Source: Bacillota bacterium
Lineage (GTDB): Bacteria > Eremiobacterota > SpSt-956 > JAKJGF01
Reading direction: 5' to 3'
Assembly (NCBI GenBank): GCA_029555925.1
Contig: JAKPQU010000520.1
Span: forward strand, 1 to 9,472
DNA length: 9,472 bases
Shown here: piece by piece, positions 1 through 8,100 of the stretch
Layout: every line of letters starts with the position of its first letter
How positions within the stretch are numbered: position 1 is the first letter of the stretch
Position numbers and translations under genes: made by a program
The notes under the pieces: generated by a model
What the model was told of the DNA's origin: nothing
Databases searched by the model: none
The model's input: only the letters and a program-made list of their open reading frames with translations

Positions 1-146
1 TAATTTGCCTTATTTAATTTGTTTTGCAGACAATAAATTAACCACTGGTTAATTTCTAATACTATAGAAAAAACGAATTTTTCTTCTCCAGAGCCTGCCA
101 GTCAGAAGCTTTTTATGGATACCTTTTTACCTGTTACGGTACTAAG
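1..146 (+). repeat. Left copy of 146-base terminal inverted repeat
   Basis: This stretch matches the reverse complement of 9326-9471 base for base without gaps. I count about 13 mismatches in 146, so roughly 91% identity. The longest well-conserved part is about 62-143, with mismatches at 75, 102 and 124. The most diverged part is 41-61. No reading frame is evident in it. It lies beyond the probable terminator of the leftward gene unit. Two diverged copies in one window suggest a dispersed intergenic repeat, possibly a MITE-like element, but the outer boundary is not visible because the window ends here. Confidence 0.9.
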
Positions 147-162
147 TACTGCTACAGGTAAA
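126..162. repeat. Hairpin at inner edge of the left repeat
   Basis: TTTACCTGT at 126-134 is the exact reverse complement of ACAGGTAAA at 154-162. This gives a 9-bp stem around a 19-base loop, and the loop itself holds GTAC-TAA-GTAC. The left arm belongs to the shared 146-base repeat. The right arm is outside it and has no counterpart at the other copy. No T-tract follows on either strand, so it is not an obvious terminator. Confidence 0.5.
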
Positions 163-191
163 TTCGTAGCCATTTATGAATTATTTATATG

Positions 192-215
192 AAAAAGATG
201 AAGTTTGCAACTTCA
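192..215 (-). terminator. Probable intrinsic terminator of the leftward operon
   Basis: Read on the minus strand, TGAAGTT (215-209), a 3-base loop and AACTTCA (205-199) form a 7-bp stem. It is followed by TCTTTTTC (198-191), a U-tract. It lies about 140 bases beyond the stop codon of the last leftward gene and is the first terminator-like structure after it. The stem is short and AT-rich, so termination may be partial. Confidence 0.55.
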
Positions 216-242
216 CTGGATGTTGATTTTCATATTTGGTTG

Positions 243-257
243 TGACCGCTCCGGTCA
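243..257. repeat. Short GC-rich dyad TGACCG-CTC-CGGTCA
   Basis: A perfect 6-bp inverted repeat with a 3-base spacer lies between the last leftward gene and its probable terminator. It is notably GC-rich against its AT-rich surroundings. No T-tract follows. It could be an RNA 3'-end stabilising hairpin or a protein-binding site; the sequence does not decide. Confidence 0.4.
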
Positions 258-264
258 TGTCTGT

Positions 265-280
265 TAGTGAGTAGTGAGTG
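265..280. repeat. Heptamer repeat (TAGTGAG)x2
   Basis: Two exact tandem copies of TAGTGAG plus a partial third. It has the same 7-base period, and contains the same GTGA core, as the arrays at 1044-1074 and 8742-8757. Confidence 0.6.
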
Positions 281-328
281 GGTTTTATACTCATTTCGGT
301 AATTAGATCTTTGAGGTGAACAGATTAA

Positions 329-351
329 GCATTCCGCATCACGCATTACGC
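329..351. repeat. Degenerate heptamer array (GCATNNC)x3
   Basis: The units GCATTCC, GCATCAC and GCATTAC plus a terminal GC form a 7-base-period array. It begins 5 bases past the stop codon (356-358) of the leftward gene at 356-1024. Confidence 0.65.
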
Positions 352-355
352 CCGT

Positions 356-1024
356 TTACATATCAGTTTCTTTATTAATTACTTTCTCAATTCTTCTCAA
401 AAGATTTACAAGATACATATAAAGCAGTACATTATAAATAGCCATACATGTAAGAAAAGGGCTGTTAGATGCCTTCATTTTTTCAACCACTGCATCTATC
501 TGAGTGGCCAGTATTTCTGCCTGTTCCATTGTTATATTCTTAATCTTTCTGTTTCCTGCAGCACTGTCCCAGAGGTCATTTGATAATTCATAGGCAAGAT
601 GATCTACTTCAACCCTTTTATGAGCATCTGCCGCCCCCAGAAGAGATAATTCTGAAGCCTGACTCGCAAGTAGTGCCAGACCTTCTTCAAAAAAACCGGT
701 TTCTGCATTATCCGTATGTTCCTTGGCCCCCATAACGGACAGTACAGCAAAAATATCTCGTGCAGTACTCAGAAGATAGGCCTGAAGATTTTTTGAAAAA
801 CCTTCATGTATGGCTGAAAGAGCAAAAATTTTGTCATTTACATGTCTTGAAAGGTTAATCACAGTTTTAAAATGCTTATCAAGGATTTGAGGTAACAGAT
901 TTTTCTGATATACCATGTAAATTATGTTTAATTCCCTGTTTATTTCATCGGGCATAGGAAGAGGGGTACGGGCAAGCAAATGTTCAAGGCGATTTTTTAT
1001 TTGTATCAATAAATCTTCTGCCAT
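356..1024 (-). CDS. Hypothetical helical protein, 222 residues, last gene of the leftward unit
   Basis: I do not recognise this family. The frame could be extended three codons to a GTG at 1031-1033, but AAGGAG (1033-1038) overlaps that codon. It sits 8 bases from the ATG at 1022-1024, so I chose the ATG. The product looks almost wholly alpha-helical and has no signal peptide. Residues 2-19 and 26-60 look amphipathic. A more hydrophobic helix runs from about 188 to 209 (many Leu, Tyr and Val, one Cys at 193), then a basic end. That C-terminal stretch could be a buried helix or a weak membrane anchor. It is the third gene of an apparent operon, 197 bases after its neighbour, and is flanked on both sides by heptamer arrays. 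A separate promoter in the 1025-1221 gap is possible but none is convincing. Confidence 0.75.
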   Translation of the reverse strand: MAEDLLIQIKNRLEHLLARTPLPMPDEINRELNIIYMVYQKNLLPQILDKHFKTVINLSRHVNDKIFALSAIHEGFSKNLQAYLLSTARDIFAVLSVMGAKEHTDNAETGFFEEGLALLASQASELSLLGAADAHKRVEVDHLAYELSNDLWDSAAGNRKIKNITMEQAEILATQIDAVVEKMKASNSPFLTCMAIYNVLLYMYLVNLLRRIEKVINKETDM

Positions 1025-1043
1025 ATGGTTCACTCCTTACTTC

Positions 1044-1074
1044 GTAACGCGTGACGCGTGACGCGTGACGCGTA
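1044..1074. repeat. Heptamer array (GTGACGC)n, upstream of the 222-residue gene
   Basis: GTAACGC followed by three exact GTGACGC units and a partial GTA gives four units at a strict 7-base period. It lies about 20 bases upstream of the leftward start codon at 1024. It is the inverted counterpart of the GTCACGC array at 1726-1753, so the two arrays bracket the CesT/YbjN-like gene in opposite orientation. Confidence 0.85.
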
Positions 1075-1198
1075 AAGGATAATTTTACGACCGGCGGAAA
1101 GAAATCTTTTATATGTAGAGTTTTATTCTATATAATCAGGAGGAATTCCTTCTTTAATAAGAGGAGTAAACTTTTGCAGACAGTTTCACTCCTGTCAG

Positions 1199-1213
1199 GC
1201 GTTACGCATCACG
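1199..1213. repeat. Short heptamer remnant GCGTTACGCATCACG
   Basis: About two units of the same heptamer family (GTTACGC, then ATCACG), lying 8 bases beyond the stop codon of the leftward gene at 1222-1668. Confidence 0.55.
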
Positions 1214-1221
1214 AAAAAAAA

Positions 1222-1668
1222 TCAATCTTCATATCTGTCAACAGATGTTTCTATTGCAGTTTTACCTCCGTAATGTTTTACCAGCATATCATCCAGTTCA
1301 TCTGCCATCATACCTATTTCTTTAACTGAACATATTAATTCCTCTTTATCGAGTGTAGAACCGAGCATAACATGATCTAAAACTATATAACCATTTTTAT
1401 CTATACCGAATTTCCCGAAACGAAGGTCTTCACTGTTCATAAGAAGAAGTTTTTTAAGCAGACTATGAGTAAGTTCTGCGCCATTTACTACATAGGCTCT
1501 ACATTTCACCAGTGTCTCTGTATCACCGTAATCCTGAACAAATATATGAATAATTGCAGATCCCTGTTTTATAGTAAAAAAATTAACATCCTGTCTGGTA
1601 AATAAACCAGCATATGAATCAAGTAAAAAAGTTTCTACTTTAAAACAAATATCTTTAAATAACGACAT
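1222..1668 (-). CDS. CesT/YbjN-like (type III secretion chaperone fold) protein, 148 residues
   Basis: The layout and spacing resemble the small CesT/YbjN-type alpha-beta fold. Helix 1 is about 3-19 and three strands fall near 28-34, 37-45 and 51-61. A short helix with LLKKLLLMN lies at 70-78. Strands holding FGKFGIDKNG (84-93) and YIVLDHVML (94-102) come next, then a long acidic C-terminal helix (106-132). In the family, such proteins bind helical segments of partner proteins; some are secretion chaperones and others, such as YbjN, are poorly understood. No secretion apparatus is visible here. Whether the helical products of the two neighbouring genes are its partners is speculation. The ATG at 1666-1668 is preceded by GGAGG (1677-1681) at 8 bases. 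The gene lies 94 bases after the 67-residue gene. The fold call comes from pattern reading, not a search. Confidence 0.7.
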   Translation of the reverse strand: MSLFKDICFKVETFLLDSYAGLFTRQDVNFFTIKQGSAIIHIFVQDYGDTETLVKCRAYVVNGAELTHSLLKKLLLMNSEDLRFGKFGIDKNGYIVLDHVMLGSTLDKEELICSVKEIGMMADELDDMLVKHYGGKTAIETSVDRYED

Positions 1669-1725
1669 TCTTCATACCTCCCCCCGGTGTGTATATAGTT
1701 CTGAAAATCCGGCACAGAGCCACCC

Positions 1726-1753
1726 GTCACGCGTCACGCGTTACGCGTCACGC
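1726..1753. repeat. Heptamer array (GTCACGC)x4
   Basis: The units GTCACGC, GTCACGC, GTTACGC and GTCACGC are in strict 7-base register. The array begins 9 bases beyond the stop codon of the leftward gene at 1763-1966 and precedes the start of the next gene. It is the reverse complement of the unit at 1044-1074. Confidence 0.85.
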
Positions 1754-1762
1754 TTAAAGGTT

Positions 1763-1966
1763 TTATTGCTTTTCATCTTTAAGATATATATTTATGAGAC
1801 TGACCTCCTGCTGTATATTTTCAAGTGCAGCTGTTGCCATCTGTCTGAAATGTCCTTCACTTTCCGCACTAGACAGAGTATCTTCCAGTATTTTCTTGAT
1901 AGATTTTTTAGGTAAAAACTGCATCAAATTCCTCAGACAAAAATCTTCTATCTGATCCTGCTTCAT
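1763..1966 (-). CDS. Small hypothetical helical protein, 67 residues, first gene of the leftward unit
   Basis: I do not recognise this family. A TTG at 1967-1969 extends the frame by one codon, but GGAGG (1974-1978) lies 7 bases from the ATG at 1964-1966, so the ATG is the better start. The protein is charged and predicted helical throughout, with no membrane segment or signal peptide. It has one cysteine (residue 10) and two likely helices of roughly 3-33 and 38-63. It is the first gene behind a consensus leftward promoter (2137-2165). The ~165-base leader between them carries two terminator hairpins, so its expression and probably that of the two genes after it is likely set by attenuation. 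The excellent ribosome binding site and leader support a real gene despite the small size. Confidence 0.75.
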   Translation of the reverse strand: MKQDQIEDFCLRNLMQFLPKKSIKKILEDTLSSAESEGHFRQMATAALENIQQEVSLINIYLKDEKQ

Positions 1967-1991
1967 CAAAACGCCTCCAAAATTTAAAATG

Positions 1992-2018
1992 AAAAAAGAA
2001 GCTTCAAATGAGCTTCTT
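1992..2018 (-). terminator. Second leader terminator (T2) before the leftward operon
   Basis: On the minus strand AAGAAGCT (2018-2011), a 7-base loop and AGCTTCTT (2003-1996) form a perfect 8-bp stem. It runs straight into a six-base U-tract (1997-1992). On the plus strand the hairpin is followed by CACATA, so it terminates only leftward. It lies about 26 bases before the first start codon and would stop transcription just ahead of the ribosome binding site. Confidence 0.75.
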
Positions 2019-2086
2019 CACATATATAATTTTAATATTTTATTGTCATACAGAAGTTACAGAATTTAAATGTAACCCAATAAAGC

Positions 2087-2110
2087 AAAAAGAGAAGCTC
2101 GGGAGCTTCT
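2087..2110 (-). terminator. First leader terminator (T1) before the leftward operon
   Basis: On the minus strand AGAAGCT (2110-2104), loop CCCG and AGCTTCT (2099-2093) form a 7-bp stem followed by CTTTTTGC. It lies only about 20-45 bases after the expected transcription start and would give a very short RNA. There is no leftward gene upstream of it that it could serve, since secD runs the other way. That supports a leader role. Confidence 0.7.
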
Positions 2111-2136
2111 TCACATACGTTTATTTAATTTGCATC

Positions 2137-2165
2137 ATTATATAATATATAGTGTCTTATGTCAA
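2137..2165 (-). promoter_or_regulatory. Consensus promoter of the leftward operon
   Basis: On the minus strand a perfect TTGACA (2165-2160) and a perfect TATAAT (2142-2137) are separated by exactly 17 bases. The expected start site is near 2130. Such a perfect promoter should be very strong, which fits a unit whose output is then limited by the two leader terminators. Confidence 0.85.
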
Positions 2166-2237
2166 TACAGATTGCGTTTAAAAATGAATCTACGTGTCAT
2201 AAAAACTATCTTATCAAAAACTTGCTTCAATATAATA

Positions 2238-2267
2238 TTGACAAAATAACCTATTAGATAATATAAT
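2238..2267 (+). promoter_or_regulatory. Consensus promoter of secD-secF-recJ-apt
   Basis: TTGACA at 2238-2243 and TATAAT at 2262-2267, separated by 18 bases, point rightward. The expected start is near 2274, giving a leader of about 40 bases. It is divergent from the leftward promoter, with 72 bases between the two -35 boxes. I see no clear operator between them. Confidence 0.8.
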
Positions 2268-2314
2268 AGAGGGCATTGTACAGAAAAACGTTATAATTAT
2301 TTAGGAGGTAAAAT

Positions 2315-4072
2315 ATGGATTTTTTGCGATGGGATACTCCACTGCAGGCAGTTACAATACTTTTAATAACACTGTTATGTGTATATTTTGTTTTTTTACA
2401 GCCGCCCAAAAACACTACTGTTGCGCTGGAAGTGGAGTTTAAAGACGTTAACTTTATTAGTAATGACGATATAGATACAATCCTGAAACCCTTCGGGCTG
2501 GAAGCAGACAGGGAAAAGGGAAGTATAGATAATGCTTCTCCTCAATATGTATCTGGTAAGTTCACAGTCAGACCACAGAAGGACATCACTAAAACTCTGG
2601 CTGACATTGACAGTAAGGCAATTGAAAATAGTTTCAAAGACTATTTCGGAAGGATTCAGACTTTTTCATGTAATGTTGCAGACAGCACTATTTCTGTTGA
2701 AGTAGAAAAAACTCTGGCTTTAGACCGAAAATTAAGAAGGGCTCTTGAAGATTATAAATTATCTAACAGTTTCATATCTCATGACCCGGCCAATCTCTTA
2801 AAAATAACTATAAATGCGGGAAAAATCGAAGCCGGTTCAAGAGTAGAAATTGAAAAAACATTTAAAGAGAAAATAGGCTCTGTCGTATCTTTCAGGGCAG
2901 TAGACAAAGGGACAAGAGTTAAACTGGGCCTTGACCTGAGATCGGGAACACATCTAAGACTTCAGCTTCTTCCCAACCCTGAAGTAGGCATAAAAGAAAT
3001 AACCCCTCAGATTATGGAACAGACAATTATGGTTCTTGACAAACGTATCAATGAACTGGGTACGTTTGAACCTATAATACAGCCTCAGGGTGACAACTCT
3101 ATCATAGTAGATTTACCTGAAGTACAGGATCCCCAGGCAGCTATTGAAATAATTCAGAAGTCAGCCTTTCTTGAATTTAAAGAGCAGTCTGCCACAGATC
3201 CGAGCGGCTGGAAAACAGTCATGACAGGTGATAAAATAAAAAATGCCCAGATGTCACTTGTAAACGGTCCTCATGTAGGATTTGAATTAACACCTGAAGG
3301 TTCAAAACAGTTTGCAGAAATAACAGAAAGAAATATCAAAAAACCTATTGCCATATTTTTCGACGGTGAACTTATAAGTGCACCGGTAGTACAGAATGTT
3401 ATTTCTACAGGTTCGGGTCAGATTACCATGGGAGGCGGAGATGATCTCAAGAAAAAAGAAGAAGAAGCCCTTAGTCTTGCAAGATATCTCAGAGCAGGTG
3501 CTCTTCCTGTGCCGCTTAAAATAGTGGAAAATCAACTTGTAGGGCCAACCCTGGGAAAAGAATCTCTTGATAGAAGTCTTCATGCCGGTATAATAGGACT
3601 GGCTGTAGTATGTATATTTATGGTATTCGTCTATAGAATTCCCGGATTTCTTGCAGATATGGCTCTTATATTCTACGCCCTTGTTCTTATGGCATGTTTT
3701 ACAGAATATGGTTTTGTTCTTACCTTACCCGGTATAGCAGGTTTTATTCTCTCAATAGGTATGGCAGTAGATGCCAATGTTCTCATATTTGAAAGACTGA
3801 GAGAAGAGCTCTGGGAAGGTAAAACAATACCACAGGCTATAAGCACAGCTTTTCATCGCGCCTGGACTGCTGTCCTTGACAGTCATGTGACGACCTTTAT
3901 AGGTGCCATTGTTATGTATTATTACGGTTCAAGTTCGGTAAAAGGTTTCGGCCTCACCCTGGCACTTGGAACATTTGTCAGCCTTATTACAGCTGTTTTT
4001 GTAACAAGGGTGTTTATAGATCTTATAAGTAAAAATAAAATAGTAAACAGTAGATGGCTTTACGGTGAATAA
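2315..4072 (+). CDS. secD: Protein translocase subunit SecD
   Basis: SecD is an RND-family membrane protein that works with SecF behind SecYEG. It uses the proton gradient to pull exported proteins across the membrane. Residues 11-29 form the first membrane helix. GLDLRSG (205-211) starts the P1 domain; the usual form is GLDLRGG, so one glycine is serine here. P1 continues through GFELTPEGSKQFAE (322-335), ISAPVV (354-359) and ARYLRAGALPVPL (389-401). Five further membrane helices follow from about 423. GMAVDANVLIFERLREEL (482-499) contains Asp486, the residue in the family's proton-path position. The external region between helix 1 and P1 (about 31-203) is long and poorly conserved in appearance. 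The total of 585 residues is nearer the long proteobacterial form than many Firmicute ones. The start has AGGAGG (2303-2308) 6 bases upstream. No yajC precedes it. Confidence 0.95.
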   Translation: MDFLRWDTPLQAVTILLITLLCVYFVFLQPPKNTTVALEVEFKDVNFISNDDIDTILKPFGLEADREKGSIDNASPQYVSGKFTVRPQKDITKTLADIDSKAIENSFKDYFGRIQTFSCNVADSTISVEVEKTLALDRKLRRALEDYKLSNSFISHDPANLLKITINAGKIEAGSRVEIEKTFKEKIGSVVSFRAVDKGTRVKLGLDLRSGTHLRLQLLPNPEVGIKEITPQIMEQTIMVLDKRINELGTFEPIIQPQGDNSIIVDLPEVQDPQAAIEIIQKSAFLEFKEQSATDPSGWKTVMTGDKIKNAQMSLVNGPHVGFELTPEGSKQFAEITERNIKKPIAIFFDGELISAPVVQNVISTGSGQITMGGGDDLKKKEEEALSLARYLRAGALPVPLKIVENQLVGPTLGKESLDRSLHAGIIGLAVVCIFMVFVYRIPGFLADMALIFYALVLMACFTEYGFVLTLPGIAGFILSIGMAVDANVLIFERLREELWEGKTIPQAISTAFHRAWTAVLDSHVTTFIGAIVMYYYGSSSVKGFGLTLALGTFVSLITAVFVTRVFIDLISKNKIVNSRWLYGE

Positions 4073-4081
4073 GGAGGCATT

Positions 4082-5134
4082 ATGAGTTTTTTTAACTTTC
4101 GTGATAAAGAATGGGATGTAATCGGAAAAAGAAATTATTTTCTTTTGTTCTCTGCTATTTTAGTCGTAATGAGTATTGGCTCACTTGCAATGCACGGACT
4201 GAATTTGGGATTGGATTTCAAAGGTGGCACAATATGTGAAGTAAGATTTTCCAATCCTGTCACTTCGGATCAGGTAAGAGGTGTATTAAAGGATATAACC
4301 TTTAAAGGTGACGACGGCAATATAGAGATGTCAAATGCCCTTATACAACAATCACAGACTGACAGCAGGGTTATGATAATCAGATCAAAATACCTGGAAG
4401 AAGGTCAGATACAGGAAATGTATAAGAAACTTGAGGCAGGCATGGGACATTTTGAAAGGCTCGGCACGTCAGGTGTGGGCCCGACTATCGGCACTCAGGT
4501 AAGCACAAATGCCGCAATAGCGTTACTGATAGTTCTCGGTCTGCAGTTAATTTACATAACAATCAGATTCAGTAATAATTTCCTTTATGGACTGGCTGTA
4601 GATATGGCTCTCATACATGATATTATCATTATGATAGGTCTTTACTCCATCATAGGTCTTGAAGCAGACAGCCCGTTTCTTGCTGCTCTACTCACAGTAG
4701 TGGGATATTCCGTAATGGATACAATAGTTATATTTGACAGAGTCCGTGAAAACAGGTTACTTCTGAAAAGTATGACCTTCGAAAAATTAATAAATAAGAG
4801 TATACTGCAGACTATGACCAGGTCCATATATACCCTTCTCACCGTTGTAATATGCCTGGTTGCTCTGCTGGCATTTGGCGGCAGTACATTAAAGAATTTC
4901 GCCATAGCCCTTCTTATAGGTGTTGTTTCAGGTGCTTACTCTTCCATCTTCATAGCATGCCCTGTAGTGGTCATGTGTGAAAACTGGAGAAGTGATAAAG
5001 AAGCATTAAAAAGAGAACAGAGACTGGCAAAACTTTCTGAGAGCAAAAAGAAAGTAAAAAGCAAAAAACAGGATAAAGAAAATATACCTGTATCAGCTAT
5101 TACCACTCCTCTGGAACAGAATAACAGGCAATAA
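4082..5134 (+). CDS. secF: Protein translocase subunit SecF
   Basis: SecF is the partner of SecD in the membrane complex that completes Sec-dependent export. It has a first membrane helix at about 18-38, then GLDFKGG (43-49) opening the external domain. GVGPTIG (131-137) lies just before helix 2. Helices follow from about 143 to 162, 168 to 192, 198 to 216, 245 to 266 and 272 to 296. VGYSVMDTIVIFDRVREN (207-224) is the family signature with Asp213; the usual form is VGYSINDT, so Asn is Met here. The tail (303-350) is Lys-rich and cytoplasmic. The length is usual for the family. AAGGAGG overlaps the secD stop and lies 4 bases before the ATG, with a 9-base gap between genes, so the two are clearly co-transcribed and probably translationally coupled. 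Confidence 0.95.
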   Translation: MSFFNFRDKEWDVIGKRNYFLLFSAILVVMSIGSLAMHGLNLGLDFKGGTICEVRFSNPVTSDQVRGVLKDITFKGDDGNIEMSNALIQQSQTDSRVMIIRSKYLEEGQIQEMYKKLEAGMGHFERLGTSGVGPTIGTQVSTNAAIALLIVLGLQLIYITIRFSNNFLYGLAVDMALIHDIIIMIGLYSIIGLEADSPFLAALLTVVGYSVMDTIVIFDRVRENRLLLKSMTFEKLINKSILQTMTRSIYTLLTVVICLVALLAFGGSTLKNFAIALLIGVVSGAYSSIFIACPVVVMCENWRSDKEALKREQRLAKLSESKKKVKSKKQDKENIPVSAITTPLEQNNRQ

Positions 5135-5158
5135 AGTGTATACAGGATAGTTAAATTT

Positions 5159-8100
5159 ATGATCAAAAAAAAATGGCTTTTTTCAACTCCTGGAAAAAGC
5201 CAGGATTTTTCTCTTCTGAGAGAAGCCGGTTATCCAAGACTTATATCACTCGTATTAAATAACAGAGCCATATCTTCTCCTGAGCTGGCAGGGAGATTTT
5301 TTTCTCCTGCCATGTCTGATCTAGAAGATCCATGGCTTTTGCCTGATATAGAGAAAGGTATAACACGGGTTATAGAAGCGTTAAACAATAAAGAGAAGAT
5401 AATGGTTTACGGAGATTATGACGTAGATGGTACGACAGGTACCACCATGTTATATATGACTCTGAAAAAACTCGGAGGTTATGTAGATTATTATCTTCCC
5501 CACAGGCTTCAGGAAGGTTATGGGCTGAATGTAAAAGCTCTTGAACTATTTGCCAGAGACGGTGTAAAACTTATTATAACAGTTGACTGCGGAACTACAA
5601 ATGTAAAAGAAGTAGAAATAGCCCGCTCCTTAGGTATTGATGTAATAATTACTGACCATCACGAAGCAGAAGAGGAAAATATACCTTCTTCCTGTGCTCT
5701 TATCAATCCTAAAATGAAATATTCTAAATATCCTTTCCCTTACCTTGCTGGTGTGGGAGTAGTCTTGAAATTCATTCAAGCTCTCATATCCCATTTTCCC
5801 TCCCATAAATGGGAAGATTACTTAGGTCTGGCAGCTCTCGGTACCATTGCAGATATAGTTCCTATGATAAAAGAAAACAGAATTATATCATATCTCGGAT
5901 TAAAGTTACTTAACAGATTACCGGGTACAGGTTTGAAAGCCCTTATGGATATTTCCTCTGTAGATAAACTTGATACAAACGGTGTTCTGTTTAAAATTGC
6001 CCCCAGAATAAATGCTCTCGGCCGCCTGGATAATGCAGATCTTGCAGTAAAGCTTCTGTCTATTGACGATATAGATGAATCCAGGGAGGTAGCGGCTATA
6101 GCAGAAGAAAGAAATAAGGAAAGAAAAACTATTCAGGATAAAATAATGGATGAAGCACTGGAGCTTCTTGAAAAAAAACAGGGCAAATCAGGAAAAAGTC
6201 CTATTATATTATCTTCACAGTCCTGGCATGTAGGGGTTCTTGGCATTGTTGCATCAAAGCTGGTAGAAAAATATTACAGACCTGTATATCTTATTATGAG
6301 CAATGGAGTGGAAGCCAAAGGCTCTGCCAGAGGGATAGAAGGTTTTTCCATATTTGAATCCCTCAGATACTGTCAGGATATACTCATAAAATTCGGTGGC
6401 CATGCACTGGCAGGAGGTTTTTCTCTCAGTGTTTCCAGGATAGAAGATTTTATAGAAAAAATGGAAGAATATGTCCAGGCCAATGTTAGGGAAGATATGC
6501 TGTCTCCTACAATCACTATTGAAGGAGAGGCCTATTTCCCGGAAATAGATCTCTCCCTTGCAGAACAATTCAAGGCTATGGAACCTTTTGGCAGTGAAAA
6601 CTCTATTCCCATATTCTGTTCCCTGGGCGTTCAGGTACTTGATACAAAATTCATGGGAAAAGATGAGGAACATTTTAAACTCATACTGAGACAGGGAGAC
6701 GTAACTCATGAAGCGGTAGGTTTTATGATGGGTAAGGCTTACAGTCATCTTATAAAACCCGGTTCCCTTATAGATATTGTTTATTCCATAGATATTAATT
6801 ACTGGCGGGATGAACCAATTCTGAGACTTACCGTAAAGGACCTTCGTCCTTCCCTGCAATCATATATATCAATATCGTCAAGTGAAAGAAGAAATATTTT
6901 TCTGAAAAACAGAGAAGCATCTCTTTCTCCCATGGAAAAATCAATTGTTGATAAGTTTCTGGAAAAAAAGAAGATTATAGGTAATTTTCACAATTTCAAA
7001 TCCCTTATAAGTGTTATACATCATCTCATTCTGGTAACTCTCTATCAAAAAAACAACAGACTTCTTATTGTTCATCCATTAAAATTCGAATCTACAAGAC
7101 ATTATAACTTCTTAAAAAGCTATTTTTCTGCCAAAGGGATAAGGGTATTTTTATTAAATGGTGCCGTAAATGCCGTAGAAAGAGAAAATCTGCTGGAAAA
7201 TTTAAAACTTGATTTCCCGTGTCTAATAATAACCACATTTGATTATATGTGGCTTTATAAAGATATTTTCTTCTCTCCTGTAACAGATCTGATAGTAATA
7301 GATGACAACCTTCTTGATTATTCAGGTAATGTATTAATCCAGCTGGATGATCTGACAAAAAACAGAGGCTTCTTATTCTGCACATTGAGTTCAAAATTGA
7401 GATCACAGGATTTTATAACAATAAGTACAGGTAAAAAAGAAAAGCCAGATATCATCAGATACAATGATTTTCCCGGTAAATGGTTTTACGAACTCTCAGG
7501 GAAAAGCATTGTGATCTGTGCAAATGATGACAAAGTTCTTCAGACAAGAACGTTACTGGAATGTCATGGCCATCAGGTAGACATACTTCTATCAGGGCAT
7601 AAGGTCAAGGATCAGAAGAAAATACTGGATCGTTTTAAATCGGGAGAAAGTAAATATCTCCTGTGTTCCAGTATGTTCCTTTATGAAATTGTATCGACCG
7701 ATAATTTGATTTTATTAAACTGTCCTTTTACATGGAATGAATTCTGCATTGAAATATCCATATGCAAACATTTATACCTGGCTTTTTCAGAGAAAGATAT
7801 TCGTCATAATATCTCTGTTATACAATCACGCATACCTGACAGGAACCTCCTTATCAAGTGTTATAAATTACTTAATTCCAGGTATAAAAGTGGTTCAATA
7901 AATCTATCTTATTCAGACAGTCTATCCCGGGAGATTATGCCGGAACTGGTTAAAACCTGCCTTGCTATCTTTGAAGAAATAGGACTTTACAGGGTTTCTT
8001 ACAGCAGAACAGGTTATTCGCTTACCATGATAGAACATAAAGAAAAACTTGATTTATTGAGTTCCCCATGTTATGTAGAATGTTTAAAACACAGAGAACA

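Larger units (their letters stand above)
1967..2130 (-). promoter_or_regulatory. Leader RNA with two tandem attenuator-like hairpins
   Basis: This is the stretch between the expected transcription start (about 2130) and the first leftward start codon. It holds terminator-like hairpin T1 (2087-2110), a small hairpin with GTTACA arms (2056-2061 and 2071-2076), and terminator-like hairpin T2 (1992-2018). The motif TATGTGAAGAAGCTC occurs twice in the same direction, ending at the 5' arm of each hairpin. The 3' arm of T1 (AGCTTCT) can therefore pair with the 5' arm of T2 (AGAAGCT), which would disrupt both terminators and enclose the middle hairpin. I do not recognise a known riboswitch or T-box in it. 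What signal it senses is not visible. Confidence 0.6.

Noticed and set aside
1158..1196. Terminator between the 148- and 222-residue leftward genes
   Set aside because: GGAGTGAAAC can pair with GTTTACTCC with one bulge, but the following bases are not T-rich.
1044..1753. Possible CRISPR array
   Set aside because: The repeats are only 7 bases long and contiguous, without spacers, and no cas gene is present.
1967..2130. T-box or known riboswitch before the leftward operon
   Set aside because: The leader is short and shows no T-box sequence, no specifier stem and no conserved riboswitch core that I recognise. The genes behind it are not amino-acid or vitamin genes.
3302..3583. Leftward open frame opposite secD
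   Set aside because: It lies wholly inside secD, has no ribosome site, and its product is Phe/Lys/Cys-rich with no family resemblance, as expected of the antisense of an AT-rich gene.
4642..5166. Two leftward open frames opposite secF
   Set aside because: Both are antisense to a clear secF. No recognisable motif or start signal is present.
6254..7406. Two leftward open frames (201 and 104 residues) opposite recJ
   Set aside because: The recJ frame is intact with all DHH motifs. The antisense products are aromatic-rich and lack family features.
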